Assembly (NCBI GenBank): GCA_024681495.1
Contig: JAILAS010000213.1
Location: 1-14,836, forward strand
Reading direction: 5' to 3'
Length of the DNA stretch: 14,836 nt
From: Eubacterium sp.
GTDB lineage: Bacteria > Bacillota > Clostridia > Lachnospirales > Lachnospiraceae
Numbering within the stretch: the stretch's first letter is position 1; each line of letters opens with the position of its first letter. The notes beneath the pieces were generated by a model, which had not been told where the DNA came from, made no database searches, and saw only the letters and a list, made by a program, of their open reading frames with translations. A program made the translations under genes and the position numbers. Shown piece after piece: positions 14,273-14,836 of this stretch.

Positions 14273-14730
14273 AAACCGGTAGGCAGCAGAAGATTCTGGA
14301 TATAATAAATTCGCGTGAGATCGAGACCCAGGAGGAGCTCGGACAGCTCCTTTCCGACGCGGGATTCTCGGTGACTCAGGCGACGGTCTCCAGGGACATA
14401 AGGGAGCTTCGCCTGGTGAAGGTGGCCGGCAGAAACGGCAGGCAGGTCTATGCCTCCACGCGCAGGGACGCTCCGGTGGACAATGTCCTTTCGGACACCT
14501 ATCTGAGGGTCTTCGCCGAGGGGTTCGTGAGCGCGGACACCGCACAGAACATACTGGTTATTAAGACGGTCTCGGGAATGGCCATGGCCGTGGCGGCCTC
14601 GGTGGACGCCATGCAGATAGACGAGATCGTGGGCAGCATCGCGGGCGACGACACCATCCTGTGCGCCGTGCGTACCGCGGCCGATGCCAAAAACATCTGC
14701 CGCTCGCTCGAGAAGCTGGCCGGCAGATAG
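14269..14730 (+). CDS. argR: Arginine repressor ArgR/AhrC
   Basis: ArgR forms hexamers that, with arginine bound, repress arginine synthesis and may activate its breakdown. The protein has 153 residues, the family size. The N-terminal winged helix (1-63) carries RQQKILDIINSREIETQEEL and the recognition helix VTQATVSRDIREL (35-47). The C-terminal oligomerisation domain contains the arginine-binding GSIAGDDTI (122-130, Asp127 and Asp128) followed by LCAVR. AGGGGA (14258-14263) supports the ATG, which overlaps the nadK stop as ATGA. No arginine genes or clear ARG-box were seen nearby. Position before recN is conserved in many Bacillota, as ahrC-recN. Confidence 0.95.
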   Translation: MKTGRQQKILDIINSREIETQEELGQLLSDAGFSVTQATVSRDIRELRLVKVAGRNGRQVYASTRRDAPVDNVLSDTYLRVFAEGFVSADTAQNILVIKTVSGMAMAVAASVDAMQIDEIVGSIAGDDTILCAVRTAADAKNICRSLEKLAGR

Positions 14731-14774
14731 AGACGGAGAGGAAAAGATTATCGTAAGAGGAGAGGATTAGGGGG

Positions 14775-14836
14775 ATGCTCGAAAGTTTACATGTTAAGAA
14801 TCTGGCCGTCATAGACGAGGCGCAGATAGAGTTTGG
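14775..14836 (+). CDS. recN: DNA repair protein RecN (N-terminal fragment)
   Basis: Only the first 20 codons are present before the window ends. The encoded MLESLHVKNLAVIDEAQIEF is the typical RecN start, where a first strand leads to the Walker A loop outside the window. RecN is an SMC-like ATPase that acts in double-strand break repair. The conserved argR-recN order supports the call. AAGAGGAGAGG (14755-14765) lies nine bases before the ATG. A closer AGGGGG directly abuts the start and is probably not the functional site. The 44-base spacer after argR shows no terminator. Confidence 0.9.
   Translation, partial: MLESLHVKNLAVIDEAQIEF

Noticed and set aside
1..14836. tRNA, rRNA, CRISPR, insertion sequence, phage or known riboswitch
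   Set aside because: No cloverleaf, repeat-spacer pattern, transposase or integrase reading frame, or recognisable riboswitch core was seen; nearly all of the window is explained by coding sequence.

Overview
The window looks like a chromosomal segment of a moderately high-GC member of the Clostridia (Bacillota), most likely Lachnospiraceae. The support is the gene order Asp23/Gls24 - nusB - xseA - xseB - ispA - dxs - tlyA - nadK - argR - recN, purine-rich Shine-Dalgarno sites, and an HPr-like gene directly before the Asp23 gene. No phage, transposon, CRISPR or RNA gene was recognised. Family calls come from reading motifs by eye, without database searches.

Region 1 (1-2241). A truncated old-yellow-enzyme type NADH:flavin oxidoreductase runs leftward off the window. 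Divergently, uppP (undecaprenyl-diphosphatase) and rfbD (dTDP-4-dehydrorhamnose reductase) form a two-gene unit behind a clear sigma-A type promoter. One recycles the lipid carrier and the other makes an activated sugar, so both serve cell-envelope polysaccharide synthesis. An 11-bp perfect inverted repeat follows rfbD.

Region 2 (2173-7009). This is a complete ABC importer of the ribose/galactose/autoinducer-2 type in the order ATPase - permease - permease - binding lipoprotein. It has its own promoter at the left and a strong intrinsic terminator at the right. The first three genes overlap. The lipoprotein gene is set apart by a hairpin-containing spacer and a very strong ribosome binding site, which suggests it is made in excess. 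The substrate cannot be read from the sequence.

Region 3 (7033-14836). A second promoter starts a long, tightly packed co-directional cluster: an HPr-like protein without the phosphorylatable histidine, an Asp23/Gls24 protein, nusB (antitermination), xseA/xseB (exonuclease VII), ispA and dxs (isoprenoid synthesis), tlyA (RNA methyltransferase), nadK (NADP synthesis), argR (arginine repressor) and the start of recN (DNA repair). Most junctions overlap or are a few bases apart. The exception is a 79-base leader before dxs with repeated G/A-rich motifs. The cluster links with Region 1 functionally: ispA and dxs lead toward polyprenyl carriers, and uppP recycles them.

Most of the window is housekeeping DNA. 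The least ordinary points are the histidine-less HPr-like protein, the palindromes at promoters, the lsrACDB-like order of the importer and the repeated leader before dxs. I found no convincing undescribed multi-gene system.
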